Of a stretch of 64,000 nt of DNA, positions 50,143 to 59,573 are shown in pieces. The position numbers and the translations under genes are program-made. The stretch comes from Kappaphycus alvarezii (lineage: Eukaryota; Rhodophyta; Florideophyceae; Gigartinales; Solieriaceae). The stretch is taken from positions 1,178,001 through 1,242,000 of the forward strand of contig NADL03000682.1 in assembly GCA_002205965.3 (NCBI GenBank), in the 5' to 3' direction. The first letter of the stretch is position 1. The number at the start of each line of letters is the position of its first letter. The notes under the pieces were generated by a model. The model was not told the DNA's origin, made no database searches, and saw only the letters and a list, made by a program, of their open reading frames with translations.

Positions 50143-51620
50143 TCACCACGGGGGATGTCGCTGAAGGGGAATGGCCCGCACATTGGAAGACAGGAGGAAA
50201 ACTTGGGGTATTTTTAATCCACGAAAAATGAGGTCTGCTGTTCCCTGAGGGATGTCGTGATGTGGGTAAAACCTTACAATGTAAAGGATTGGCGGGAAGC
50301 CGTCAAAACGCCAGAAAACTGGCTGGAGGCCAGCCAACAGGCACGCCGCATTGGACATCCCTGCCGCTGCGGCATGACATTGTGTTAAGACTTCTTTGAC
50401 CTTTGCGTAGGTCTCCCTTGCCCTCGTATCGACGTTGCGTGCCACGTCGGTTAGCAACGCGGGAGCGTCCGGGTACCATCCTCCGAGGGTAGAGATTGGG
50501 ACGGGGACCAGCCTACTTCTGGCGGAAGATGCGATGAAGGACTCGTATCTTCTGTGTTTCGCCGTTCTTGCTGCGTTTGAACGAGGTGAGCGGGTTGAAA
50601 GTCCTTACTCTCCTGTTCGAGGGCGCTAGGGGGTTGACGAAGGTGACATCGAAGAAGAGTGTTCCGCCAGTGCGTCCCATTGCGCCAATATCAGGTCTGG
50701 TGCGGTGGAACCCTTCCCGCGGCTCGACGACTGGATGTCGCGCAGCTTTCCCGAGCCGAGATCGCTCTCCAATAAACTGACCTGACGGTCGTGTCTTGGC
50801 ATCCTTTCGCCCCCGTGCAAGCAGTGCAAGAGATGGTCGCCGAAACAGTGGAGAGTTTCGGGCAGTTCCGTTTGGGGCATGGTGTTTTCGGAGGGAAAAG
50901 CGGGACTTGGCAGTAGTATTGGAACCATATAGAGAATTCCCATGGTTCAATAATTGTCTTAGGGCCCGGAGATTGGGTGCAGTGAAACCAATCTTTCGCT
51001 CCGGGGAGCCCCATAGAGGTACGGAAGGCCTCCCGTCTGTTGTTGCCAACATCGATCTCTTCCTGCACCCGCTCGTGGATGGCGTCCGATAGTGTCTTCT
51101 GTGATGGTGTTTTGTTTGAGCAGAAGGCACTGAAGGGAAGAATCCTGGATTGAGAACAAGAGAGGGACCAAATCTGGTGCGCCCCCACGGTGTCCTGGTA
51201 CGTTGCGAGATCCGTAATTGTCGCTGGAAGGAGGGCTGTGCATAGATTGTTGGACGCTTCGCTGGAGGCGAGGAAGGTTGCAGCTGCGATTGACTTCGCC
51301 GAAGTGAATCCAATTCCCAGTGATGGCTTCTTGGCGGCAATTGGTTTCACAGGCAACTGCAGTTCCCGGAATATTTCGGGGTCGAGGACGCGCCCGCGTC
51401 GGTAGCTCGATGAGCCCTGAACCAGTCCTTGGAAGACTGGTCGCCACCTTTGTGACCACAGAAAATTCATCGAGGTGCTATCATCAAAGGGTCGATATTG
51501 GAACAGGAACGAGGCAATCCCACAAGCTCCTGGTTTGCCGTGGTACTTGGCTGAAAACTTGCACAAGCACAGTTGTGATATGGGCTTGAGCCGGCTTTTT
51601 AGGGTCATTTTAGAGGCATT
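50143..51620 (-). mobile_element. LINE of the B family, copy B2 (C-terminal part only)
   Basis: On the minus strand, from about 51600: FSAKYHGKPGACGIASFLFQ, PSLGIGFTSAKSIAAATFLA, SEASNNLCTALLPATITDLA, AFRTSMGLPGAKDWF and FSIWFQYYCQVPLFPPKTPC, then CFGDHLLHC with a downstream RHDRQVSLL. A nuclease-like region follows (TRPDIGAMGRTGGTLFFDVT), then a tail ending QRHPPW with TGA near 50143. The order (conserved GLG-type linker block, Cys/His cluster with GDH, RPDI, FDVT) matches the LINE A C-terminus and copy B1. Reading requires several frame changes. The RT core is absent, so the insertion is 5'-truncated. Its C-terminus differs from the PTYLPQ end of B1, so B1 and B2 are separate subfamilies. 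Confidence 0.75.
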
Positions 51621-51621
51621 A

Positions 51622-51712
51622 TGTAATACAAAAAATGGTCCTCCCCTCATTTAATACAGGAAATGGTCCTCCCTTCACGTAAGACAGGAAATGGTCCTCC
51701 CCTCGTGTAATC
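51622..51712. repeat. 28-bp tandem repeat, three copies
   Basis: The unit AATACAGGAAATGGTCCTCC plus eight bases repeats with a 28-bp period (AAATGGTCCTCCC starts at 51633, 51661 and 51689). Copies differ at a few positions. It sits just beyond the 5' end of LINE B2. Confidence 0.9.
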
Positions 51713-52080
51713 CAGCAACCTACAACGATCCCGCCCCTAACTTCTCCCACCGTCATTTCCAAATTTACTTCCATTTTATCTAGATATTTTTATACTGTAT
51801 TTGACCCTCTGAATCTACCCCGAATCAAGTCCCTTTTCCCTTTTAGCTTACCTCCTCCTCCAAATTCGCCTTTTTTTGAGAAGAAGGGCGCAAATGCACT
51901 ATTGCAAAATCCCTTGCAGATTTATTTTACCTATTCCTAATCTATAGAACCTGCCCTGGGAGCCTATTTAAACCCCTTTATTCTAAGTTCCAAATGCCCC
52001 CGATCATTTTACTCATCACCCCTCTCCCCCACACACCCAAAACACCCTACATTGGCTCCCGTTCCCCAACGTCTATCACA
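51713..52080. promoter_or_regulatory. Upstream region of the acidic-protein gene with TATA-like box
   Basis: CCTATTTAAACCCC at about 51963-51976 is a TATA-like element roughly 110 bp before ATG 52081, followed by a pyrimidine/C-rich leader (CCCCTCTCCCCCACACACCC). Nothing else is recognised in the interval. Confidence 0.4.
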
Positions 52081-52790
52081 ATGAGCAACCTTCGCCCCTC
52101 TGTCCCTATTTCCAAAAACCGCCCTTCCCGTTCCATCAATGGCCTTCGTCTCGCCGCCTACGGGCCAACCGATGCCGACGACTACATCCGGCGGCAAACA
52201 AAGAAGCAAATTATCGAGTTCGTTCGCCGCCTCTTCATAGAAGAAGAAGCGAGGGAGGTAAGTCCGGGAGAGGCTGAGAAGGTCGAGGAGGAGAGCGTGG
52301 AGTCCTTCGAGGAATGGTTAGCCCCTGAGCTAGTGTACGAGGCTCAGGAAGATGAGGAGGAAGAAGAAGAGGAGGAGGAGGATGGAGAGGAGGGATAGGA
52401 GGAAGAGGATGAGGAGGAGGAAGAGGAGGAGGAGGATGGGGAGGAGGAAGAGGAGGAGGAGGAGGGGAGGATGAGGGAACAGGGGGCATGGAAAGTGTTG
52501 GACTGGTGGGGCCTGGAATAGAGGGTATGGATCAAGTTGTGCCCACGATGGAACCGGATGGAGATATCTTTAGTAGTCTAGATATCTCCCAGGGGAAATA
52601 GAGAGTTGTGAGCCATTCGCAGATATTTGTGGGGACTGCTTGGACAGCATGGATATTTTAGAGGAGTTTTTTGGATCTGATTTAGAGAATGGGAATAAGA
52701 GGACCAAATTAATTGTTAGTTTCTTAAGTATCTTTCGCTTAGAGTATATTGTCCACACAAAGTATTTTTATGCATTTCTTGGTATCTTCT
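52081..52790 (+). CDS. Hypothetical acidic protein with poly-Glu tract (frameshifted, 3' end unclear)
   Basis: ATG 52081 follows a C-rich leader and TATA-like box and gives MSNLRPSVPISKNRPSRSIN, then DADDYIRRQTKKQIIEFVRR and an acidic part ending in a run of glutamates encoded by GAG/GAA (52341-52470). A TAG at 52396-52398 and frame changes interrupt it. In the next frames SLDISQGEIESCEPFADICG and DSMDILEEFFGSDLENG continue the acidic theme to about 52700. The downstream part runs into the LTR that starts at about 52798, so the original 3' end may be lost. No homologue is recognised. Alternating Ser/acidic and bulky hydrophobic residues resemble transcription activation segments, which is only a suggestion. 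The minus-strand Pro-rich and Ser-rich frames opposite the GA tract are shadows. Confidence 0.45.
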
Positions 52791-52797
52791 GTAGTTT

Positions 52798-53139
52798 TGT
52801 TCGGACTTTAGGGGTAGCCAAAAGTCTATATAAGCTGAGTAAACTGCTCCCTCATGGAGAGGTCAAGCAAGTTGGCAGACAACTTCAAGCCAAGTCCCGA
52901 GTAGTAGGAAGTTGAGAGTCAACTTCAGACCCAAGAAAACTTTTTCTTACGCTAGTCGCAGAGCGTCGGTGGTAGACCCTGCCCCTTTTATACTTGCTTG
53001 TAGCTTCCTCAACTCTCTTCTATATACACTCCCTTTTGTTCGTTCAACAATACCACGGCAGCACTTTTGTCGCTCGCAACACCTCCTTCTCAGGGTAATT
53101 GGTTCTGAGGATCTCCTCCCCGCCGATTTACCCCTATCA
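52798..53139 (+). repeat. Long terminal repeat-like segment of Ty3/gypsy element (plus copy)
   Basis: The 342-bp segment starts TGTTCGGACT and ends CCCCTATCA (TG...CA). It is matched by the inverted copy at 60931-61274. It contains a TATA box (CAAAAGTCTATATAAGC, 52819-52835). TTTGGTACTCTTGTGG follows directly, where a tRNA primer-binding site (TGG...) is expected. A gag start lies 90 bp further on. The alternative is that this is a 5' leader and the true LTRs are the 294-bp repeats at 54579 and 61358. Confidence 0.55.
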
Positions 53140-53228
53140 TTTGGTACTCTTGTGGAGGGGGTTGCACCCGAGGTATTCGAGTTGAGCAGTAGTAAGGAAC
53201 ACTTCGGGGGATTTCTTTTCGGTAATCA

Positions 53229-54578
53229 TGGATCTCAATGCTGCTCGTATAACGTTCACAGGGGCAAGACTGAAGACGTTGAGGAGTTTCTTTACACATA
53301 TGTCAACGTTGTGATGCGAGAGAAGGGCGATGAAGAGAAGGCCGAAAGTATCTTCGCCTATCTTCATGGTGACGCAAAGCACAAATATAAGTCCAAGTTT
53401 ATCGACGGGTGGTCTCTTAACGGGAATGGGCGTAACTTCGGTGAGGTATGTGAGTGGCTTGTGAAAGAGTATGCTAAGGAGGTAGAACCAGATGAGATGA
53501 TTCGTACCGCCATAGAGGCCCGGCTCAACTTCGACGATTTGTTAAGCTCATTGGGTACTTTGTGATCTTTATGAAAAGGCTGGGTTCAACGCCCAAGCAA
53601 AGTACGGAATGCTGCGTAGGCGGCTATGGGGATAAGCGGCTCTCCGATTTCCTCCTCATCAAGGGCCCTCACACTTTTGATGAACTGAAGGGTACCATAG
53701 TAGAATTTGTCAAAAAATTCGGAGACGTTTCAGTCACTGATGAGGTACCCGAGGAAACCCGCACATCGATGTCTATCGTACATCCTGAAAGAATTATCAA
53801 AGGCCGCCTACTAGTGCAGCGGCATTAGAATCTGTCAGGAGCGATGTCAAAAACTTGGAAGAAGGTTGGAAACCGCGATTCGATAATCGACTTGACATGA
53901 TAACTCGCAGTTGGAAAGCCTTACTCTTACCATTAAGAAGAACCAGTCTGGGCCCCTAAAGCCGAGAAGTCTGTTCTTACTGTCACAAAGCCTGGACACT
54001 TGCAAACAGTGTCCTGATAATCCACATAGAAACACTCGTTGTGCAAAGTGCGCGTCGATATGGCATCATGAAAGTAACTGCTGGTCTAAAGACAACAGAA
54101 GAGCAAATTTATCGGAAGCAAGGAGTGAGTCAGGACCAGAGGTGAAAATCTTACAAAATAGAAGGGATCAAAGGTTGACGGATGCGGTAACGATCCATCG
54201 CTGAAAGATTAGTCAAGATCAATGTGACAAAAAGGGATGGGAAGGGACATTTTATCGAAGAAACTAGGCTAGAGTATGGAATGCTGGAGCATATCTCAGC
54301 ACCTGTACCTCCTCGAACCAAGAGGTCTGAATCAAGTTGTTCCAGGAGTGGGAGTCACTCCGGCCAAGAAGACGAAAAAGAGTAAGAAAGTTAAGAGTAT
54401 CTCTAAGGACGTACTAGAGTATGTGAAGAGGTACAATTTGGTGGCTGAGCTTGCATCGCCCAACTGGGATAACGTTTGGTCAACTTTTGAGGGGCGACGC
54501 AGAGGATGCGAGAAAAGAACTCAAAAAAATTATCAGGTCTAATAAGTCCGCTAAGGGGAAGAAACTGTATCTTCAATC
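53229..54578 (+). pseudogene. Ty3/gypsy gag fragment (plus copy), frameshifted
   Basis: ATG 53229 gives MDLNAARITFTG, then in the neighbouring frame DVEEFLYTYVNVVMREKGDE and FGEVCEWLVKEYAKEVEPDE, followed by LNFDDLLSSLGTL. These match the minus-strand gag at 59.57-60.83 kb almost residue for residue. The nucleocapsid-like part is present but its zinc knuckles are damaged (RCAKCASIWHHESNCW keeps C-x2-C-x4-H-x4-C-like spacing only approximately). Basic text KTKKSKKVKSISKDVLEYV follows. Homology stops abruptly at CTTCAATC (54578), exactly where the 294-bp repeat begins. No protease, RT or integrase follows on this strand. Confidence 0.8.
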
Positions 54579-54872
54579 TCTAGGTGCCATACCCATGCCA
54601 GCCACCCATCGGCCAGGGGTGGGAATTGATGTGGCCATTATATAGACCTTTCAGAGCTACTCGTAGTATCACCCACAACCTGGAACTGTACTGACATCTA
54701 CTATGACAGCGTGTCCTAAAATGAAAAAATCAACCGACGAATTTGCCACACTCACCCAAATTAAAAATATCTTGCAAATTCAAAAACTGTAAAAATATCT
54801 TCCCAATTCCGATACTGTATACAATCATGGTCCTCATCTAGATTTTTTCGTGTGCGAATTTGCGCACATCAC
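54579..54872. repeat. 294-bp direct repeat, copy 1 (possible 3' LTR of the minus element)
   Basis: Begins TCTAGGTGCCATACCCATGC and ends TTTGCGCACATCAC. It recurs in the same orientation at 61358-61652 with roughly 90% identity by eye. The two copies bracket the minus-strand gag-pol. On the minus strand it contains GGTCTATATAATGG, a TATA-like box. It could be the LTR pair of the minus element or an unrelated repeat into which elements inserted. Confidence 0.8.
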
Positions 54873-54904
54873 GCCCTCTCGCTCAAGACGAACGTCCCGA
54901 CTCG

Positions 54905-55369
54905 TCACTGCTCTTCTTCTGCTTCCGTTAGTGTTCGCTGTCTTATTGATAAAATGTATGGTCTCTCAAACGGGTACGGATGCAACTGATTACCAATATG
55001 ATGCTCTAAAAAGTAGGTTCGCATTACTGATACCTCACTTTGTAGCAAAGCCTCATATATTGGTTTGATAAAATCGAGTGGGTTGAATACATTCTTCTTC
55101 CGTGACTCTTCCGAATCTTCCAAGAAGTGAAAAAATATATGTGATATGCAAACTCTTCTGGAAGATGCCGGAGGAATGGATGCAGATAAGAAAAGAAGAC
55201 GCGCATCATCAAGAACGAATCTTTCGTAAGATAAGTGCGGTCCATGTAGCGCCCTAAAACATAAACAGATGCTTATCATGAAATAAGAAATGACCTGCGC
55301 ATCGTTCGCATCCTCGAGAATTGCGCAGCCAAAAAGATAATCTTCTTCTTCCGACTGTATGCTGTGCAT
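54905..55369 (-). CDS. ORF downstream of pol related to the Pol C-terminal extension; unknown function
   Basis: The minus-strand open frame of 154 codons starts MHSIQSEEEDYLFGCAILED and contains ISYFMISICLCFRALHGPHL, then FHFLEDSEESRKKNVFNPL and DFIKPIYEALLQSEVSVMR. It resembles the segment HFYINICLCFRTLNGPLLPE...LNIIRPIYVFLKNNQDVRL in the tail of the Pol polyprotein just upstream (55.57-56.0 kb). The paired motifs (I-x-ICLCFR-L-GP and I-(R/K)PIY-L) in the same order argue for duplication of one module. Upstream, a Pro/Arg-rich linker (about 55400-55560) separates them. No signal peptide, membrane segment or retroviral envelope motif is convincing. I do not recognise the domain. Confidence 0.5.
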   Translation of the reverse strand: MHSIQSEEEDYLFGCAILEDANDAQVISYFMISICLCFRALHGPHLSYERFVLDDARLLFLSASIPPASSRRVCISHIFFHFLEDSEESRKKNVFNPLDFIKPIYEALLQSEVSVMRTYFLEHHIGNQLHPYPFERPYILSIRQRTLTEAEEEQ

Positions 55370-55564
55370 GGTTGTGAAGGAGAGCTAGAGATGAAGTTGT
55401 GGTGGACGGTCCCGATGAATGGCCGCAACCAGCTCCTGACGTACTGGGACCTGCACGAGGTCCTCTCGGGGCGACCGGAACCTCTCTGGGCGGTTGTTGT
55501 CTCCCGAAGGTCCTCCTCTGGTCATCATCACTGCTTCAGGGGATCCTCGCCGCCTCCAACGTTC

Positions 55565-56120
55565 TCAATTTGTGGCGGAGAAACGTAAGGTTCCCATAGA
55601 GGATACGGACCAGCCTGTATTCCATATCCGGGGTAAGGCGTAACCTCTCAGTCGCACATCTTGGTTGTTCTTGAGAAATACGTAAATTGGACGGATAATA
55701 TTCAGATACGTTTGCGACAAGTCTCCGACAGCTACCATTCCATATCTTCCTATAGAGTAATGATATATTACCTCCACAAACTCTGGACCTGCTTCCGTGA
55801 ACCTTCCGTTTTGGAATGAAAATAGAACTCTTATTAATAGTCGGAAATCCTCTTCAGGTAGCAATGGTCCGTTCAACGTACGAAAACATAGGCATATATT
55901 AATGTAGAAATGGATGATTACGTGGAGTTCGTAGTAGTCCCGCGTAACCGAGATGATCCATTCCCAGGCCCTTTTTCCTCCCATAGGAATCATTCTATAG
56001 TTAAATATGAGTATGCCCCGTGGTTGCGCATAGTCCTGTGTGAGAAGGAATTCTTCAGGCCTCTGATGGTAAGGGACCAGACGACGTGCATGGATAGCCC
56101 TCCTTGATCTCTTCCCTGAG
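55565..56120 (-). CDS. Unusual C-terminal extension of Ty3/gypsy Pol
   Basis: After the integrase the frame reads RRAIHARRLVPYHQRPEEF, which resembles the end of Ty3/gypsy integrases, but it stays open for about 150 more codons: LIFNYRMIPMGGKRAWEWII, VTRDYYELHVIIHFYINICL, CFRTLNGPLLPEEDFRLLIR, FTEAGPEFVEVIYHYSIGRY and LNIIRPIYVFLKNNQDVRLR, ending FSATN with a stop at 55565. This is too long and too hydrophobic for a simple integrase tail and is not a chromodomain. The following ORF (54905-55369) carries a related module. The text is seen directly; the function is unknown. Confidence 0.5.
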
Positions 56121-57070
56121 CTGGAGCAGAGCTGATAGTGCGGGTGTCCTTCCTCCGTGACGATGCAAGGGTTCGAGTACTTTTTTGGAAGGCCGGCCAC
56201 TTCACAGCCTGCTGCATTGCTTTTCCATGTACTACAAGTACTTTAGAGCCAACTGCAAAGGTTCTGACTGCAGGTTATGCATCCTTATTTCTTGTCTGTG
56301 TTAGCGCGCGGTGTGATCTCCAGCCTTCGGTGGACATTAGTTCAACTTCCCTACTCTCTTCATCGATAATATTTGTTTCCATGTCTCTCTGTAACATTCT
56401 AGGAGCCCTTCCGTACATTAGCTCGAATGATGAGCGTCCATTTCTTCCTCTTCTTCGACGGTAGCCGTATAACACTTTTGTTAAGGCATCTTCCCACTGG
56501 ATTTCATTCTCCAACATAGTTTTCGATATTGCTCGTTTGATGGTTCCAACCATCCTCTCCGCTTTCCCGTTGGACATAGGAGCGTATGCGAGAACGGTCT
56601 TCAGCTGAATCCCTTTCTCTTCCAAAAACGAAGCAGTGAAGTTGCAGTAAAACAAAGGGCGTTATCCGAGATGATCCTTTTTGGAAGACCAAACGGTTCA
56701 ATTATTTCTTTTTCGATGAATCTCAGTACCACCTCAGCATTTGCCTCCTCAACTGCAACTGCTATTGGCCATCCAGTAAGATGTTCCACCCCTATAAGGA
56801 GATATTTGTTTCCGGAAGAAGTTTCATTGAACGGGCCCGCGAAGTCAATTGAGAAGGTTTCAAAGAGACCGGAAACTGGAAAACTTAGAGTTGTCTTATA
56901 CTTTCGTATTGGAGTGAATTTTTGACAGTTGTCGCAGCTTTTCACGAAATTATAGACGTCTTTATGGATACCGGGCCACCAGAATCTCTCAGTTACGAAT
57001 TTTTTTGGTTGTTTCGAGATCCCAATGCCCTAGCTCATCATGGAATGTCCTCAAGATCTTCATTCTTTCT
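56120..57070 (-). pseudogene. Ty3/gypsy integrase (frameshifted)
   Basis: The HHCC zinc domain is visible as FHDELGH (about 57050) and, after frame changes, CDNCQKF at about 56935. The catalytic core has FETFSIDFAGPF (first Asp), IISDNALCF (second Asp) and, in the next frame, PMSNGKAERMVGTIKRAI (Glu). Spacing fits the D,D-35-E pattern once the frame change near 56640 is allowed for. The C-terminal part contains ALTKVLYGYRRRRGRNGRSS and FELMYGRAPRML, typical of Ty3/gypsy integrases. All three catalytic residues are present, so the breaks rather than active-site loss inactivate it. Confidence 0.8.
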
Positions 57071-57275
57071 TTCAAAGGGGCCACTAGTCGGGACCGGCTT
57101 TAGTGTGCCGGAAGAGTTTCCCATTCCACAATGTAAAAGCCTTTTGATTCCTGCGTACCCAATTTCTGTGTTCAGATCAACCTTTCTCATTTCTAGTCCA
57201 TCAGGAATTTAATTAGTCCGTGAAGTTTACCTTCGTACTCGTTATTGTTCTGCACTTGCACCTCGGCAACTCCGA

Positions 57276-57803
57276 CTATGTCCTCGAAGCTTTTTCATTT
57301 GGACTCAGTGCGTCCCTCAAGCGGGATAGGTAATCGGCAGGCTTATTATTGCGTCCGGGCCTATACACAATTTCAAACCGATATTCTGCGAAAATGTCGA
57401 GCCATCGGGCCAAACGGTGATGTACATCTTTCTTTTGGAATGCTGTCTTAAGTGCCTGGTGATCAGTTATCAAGACAAATTTCTCGAGTGATAAAAGGTA
57501 CACGCGAAACTTTTTCAGTGCGAAGACGACAGCTAGCGCTTCTTTTTGCAGACAGAGTATCTCTTTCCGCATCATTCAGAGTGCGATTTGCGAATTGAAC
57601 CGGGTGTAGTCTTCCGTTTTCATCTTTTTGGGACAAAACGGCACCCAAAGACCGTTCTGAGGCATCGGTCTCCACAACAAATGGTCTCTTGAAATCTGGA
57701 TATATGAGCACTGGGGGGACACATAGCTTATCTTTAAGCTCCTCAAATGCAGTTTGCATTTCCTTGTTCCAGTAAAATTTTCCGTTCTTTGTAGTGCTGG
57801 CAT
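57276..57803 (-). pseudogene. Ty3/gypsy RNase H domain (frameshifted)
   Basis: RPFVVETDASERSLGAVLSQ supplies the first Asp, and ENGRLHPVQFANRTLNDAER follows. After a frame change near 57560, KEALAVVFALKKFRVYL supplies the Glu, VLITDHQALKTAF the second Asp, and RPGRNNKPADYLSRL the final Asp. The residue set is complete. It degrades the RNA strand of the replication hybrid in the retrotransposon particle. Confidence 0.85.
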
Positions 57804-57939
57804 GTAACGGTGCTGCAGTCTTGGCGAAATATTTGATAAATCTTCTGTAATATGAGGCCAGTCCTAAGAAGCTTCGAACCTCCGTTTTGAGGCGGGCCTT
57901 GGTGCCAACTTGATTTTTTTCGTTTTCTCTGGATCCACT

Positions 57940-58834
57940 CTAATTCCCTCTTGATCGACGATATGCCGAGTAATTGGATAGAAGTTTCGCAAAGAAGCAT
58001 TTGCTCAACTTAATTTTCAGGCTGTATGCCGCTATCCTCTCCACTACTGTCTTGACATCGATATGTGCTGATCCAACGTTTTGAGAATTACACATCATCG
58101 ATATAAACTCTTGCAAATGGAAGCCTTTCAAAACCTCGTTCATCATTCTTTGGAATGTAGCTGGGGCGTTCATGAGACCAAAAGGCATCACTTCGAACCT
58201 GAATGTACCGGCTTTGCTGGTAAAAGTTGTTATTTCCTTACATCTTTCATCCAATGGAATCTGCCAATAACCAGTGTAAAGATCAATTGAGGTGAAGTAT
58301 CTCCCGTCCTTCAGTCTTCGAGGATTCCTCCATGTTCGGAATAGGAAATCGATCGGTATCATTCTCTGGTTCAGTTGTCGGTAATCGACGCAAAAACGCA
58401 GCTTTCCATCCTTCTTTGGTGCGACCACAACTGGAAACGACCATGGGGATGAAACTGGTCGAAAATATCATTTTCAGCATACTTGTAACATTTTCTGAGA
58501 TAAATTGGTCATATTTTGGCGGTTGACGTCTAGGCTTGTGGTAAATCGGTTGAGTGTCGGTAAGTTCGAATGAGTGAGTAACCGGTACACTTGCTTGTCT
58601 TAAATCTGAAACGCTCCATGCAATTACTTCGGAAGATGTTAACATGTCGGATATTTTCAGTGAGGCGGGGGCGGGAAGGTGCTGCACTTTTCCTTGGATT
58701 TCTGCCATTTGGCGCCCTTTTTCTTCTTGATCCTCAACCTCAATATTTTGAAGGACCTCTTCCGTCGTGCTCACATCTTCATATATGGAATTCGCCATAT
58801 TCTTATTTTCTTTGCAAAGGTAATCTTCTTTCAT
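57940..58834 (-). pseudogene. Ty3/gypsy reverse transcriptase (frameshifted, catalytic loop out of frame)
   Basis: Upstream linker text ENVTSMLK precedes, after a frame change near 58440, VAPKKDGKLRFCVDYRQLNQ. YFTSIDLYTGYWQIPLDE (motif A Asp) and FRFEVMPFGLMNAPATFQRM (motif B) are intact. The catalytic YIDD codons are present at 58105-58094 but lie in a different frame from motifs A and B and are followed two codons later by TAA. The palm then resumes as VKTVVERIAAYSLKIKLSKC. Minus-strand frame 58283-58834 covers the N-terminal part, including a hinge with HSFELTDTQPIYHKPRRQPP. Confidence 0.85.
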
Positions 58835-59059
58835 GCTCCGAATTCTGTCCTTTGATTCGATATCATCGCAAAAAGAAACACATTAGGGTTTCAAACTTAT
58901 CCTAGAATTCCAGTCGTTATCTGTTTCAAACCCAGAATCATAATCGTCCCATGCCATGTTCATTAACCCCGAGGTTACCCTTTTCCACTTCCGAAAGTGT
59001 TAGTTGGTTCCGAATCTTCGCTGTCATAGCTAGAAGTGAAATTTCACTGTCCATTTCTT

Positions 59060-59530
59060 TTAAATCTTCAGGATGCGTGCTTTTATCGAAATCCAGGGGC
59101 ATTTCACGGTTCTGCCTTCAATATTAACTGAAACCATTTGATTGCCCAAGTCAATGCATGTCCCTAATCTTTCCATGGTAGGGCAGACAATGATTGCATC
59201 GAAAGGGAGATCAGGCATGACAAGAAAGTATACATCAACTTTAGAGTCCCGAAAAACACGAAACATTGTCAACAGTGCCCATGCATTTTGAGACGGTTCC
59301 ATCGCTACAGTTATTTTTCGAGTCGTTGGAGTAACGTCGAGACCTAGATCTGTCACCAAAGTTTCTGAAATGAGGTTTGGAACAGCACCAGAATCGAAGA
59401 GAGCTTGGGTTTTCATACCAATACTTTGACTGGTACCAGCTGAAGACGTCTTGGTGCTGTCGAGGCCGATTGAAGAAACAGTTTCTTACCCTTAGCGGAC
59501 TTATTAGACCTGATATTTTTTTTGAGTTCT
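59060..59530 (-). pseudogene. Ty3/gypsy aspartic protease
   Basis: TQALFDSGAVPNLISETLV contains the DSG catalytic triad of retropepsins in the usual hydrophobic context (59416 onward on the minus strand). FLVMPDLPFDAIIVCPTMER is the flap/second-strand region with a conserved Asp-Ala-Ile-Ile. The preceding linker (DAEDARKELKK...NKSAKGKKL) joins Gag to protease in the related plus copy and is frameshifted here. The protein cuts the Gag-Pol polyprotein. Confidence 0.75.
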
Positions 59531-59573
59531 TTTCTCGCATCCTCTGCGTCGCCCCTCAAAAGTTGACCAAACG

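Noticed and set aside
51622-51712. CRISPR array
   Set aside because: Units are contiguous 28-bp tandem copies with no variable spacers, in a eukaryotic context.
52235-52535. Minus-strand Pro-rich and Ser-rich frames
   Set aside because: They are reverse readings of the GAG/GAA repeat that encodes the poly-Glu tract on the plus strand.
54905-55369. Retroviral-type envelope gene
   Set aside because: Position after pol suggests it, but no signal peptide, transmembrane anchor or fusion-peptide pattern is visible, and the ORF resembles the Pol tail instead.
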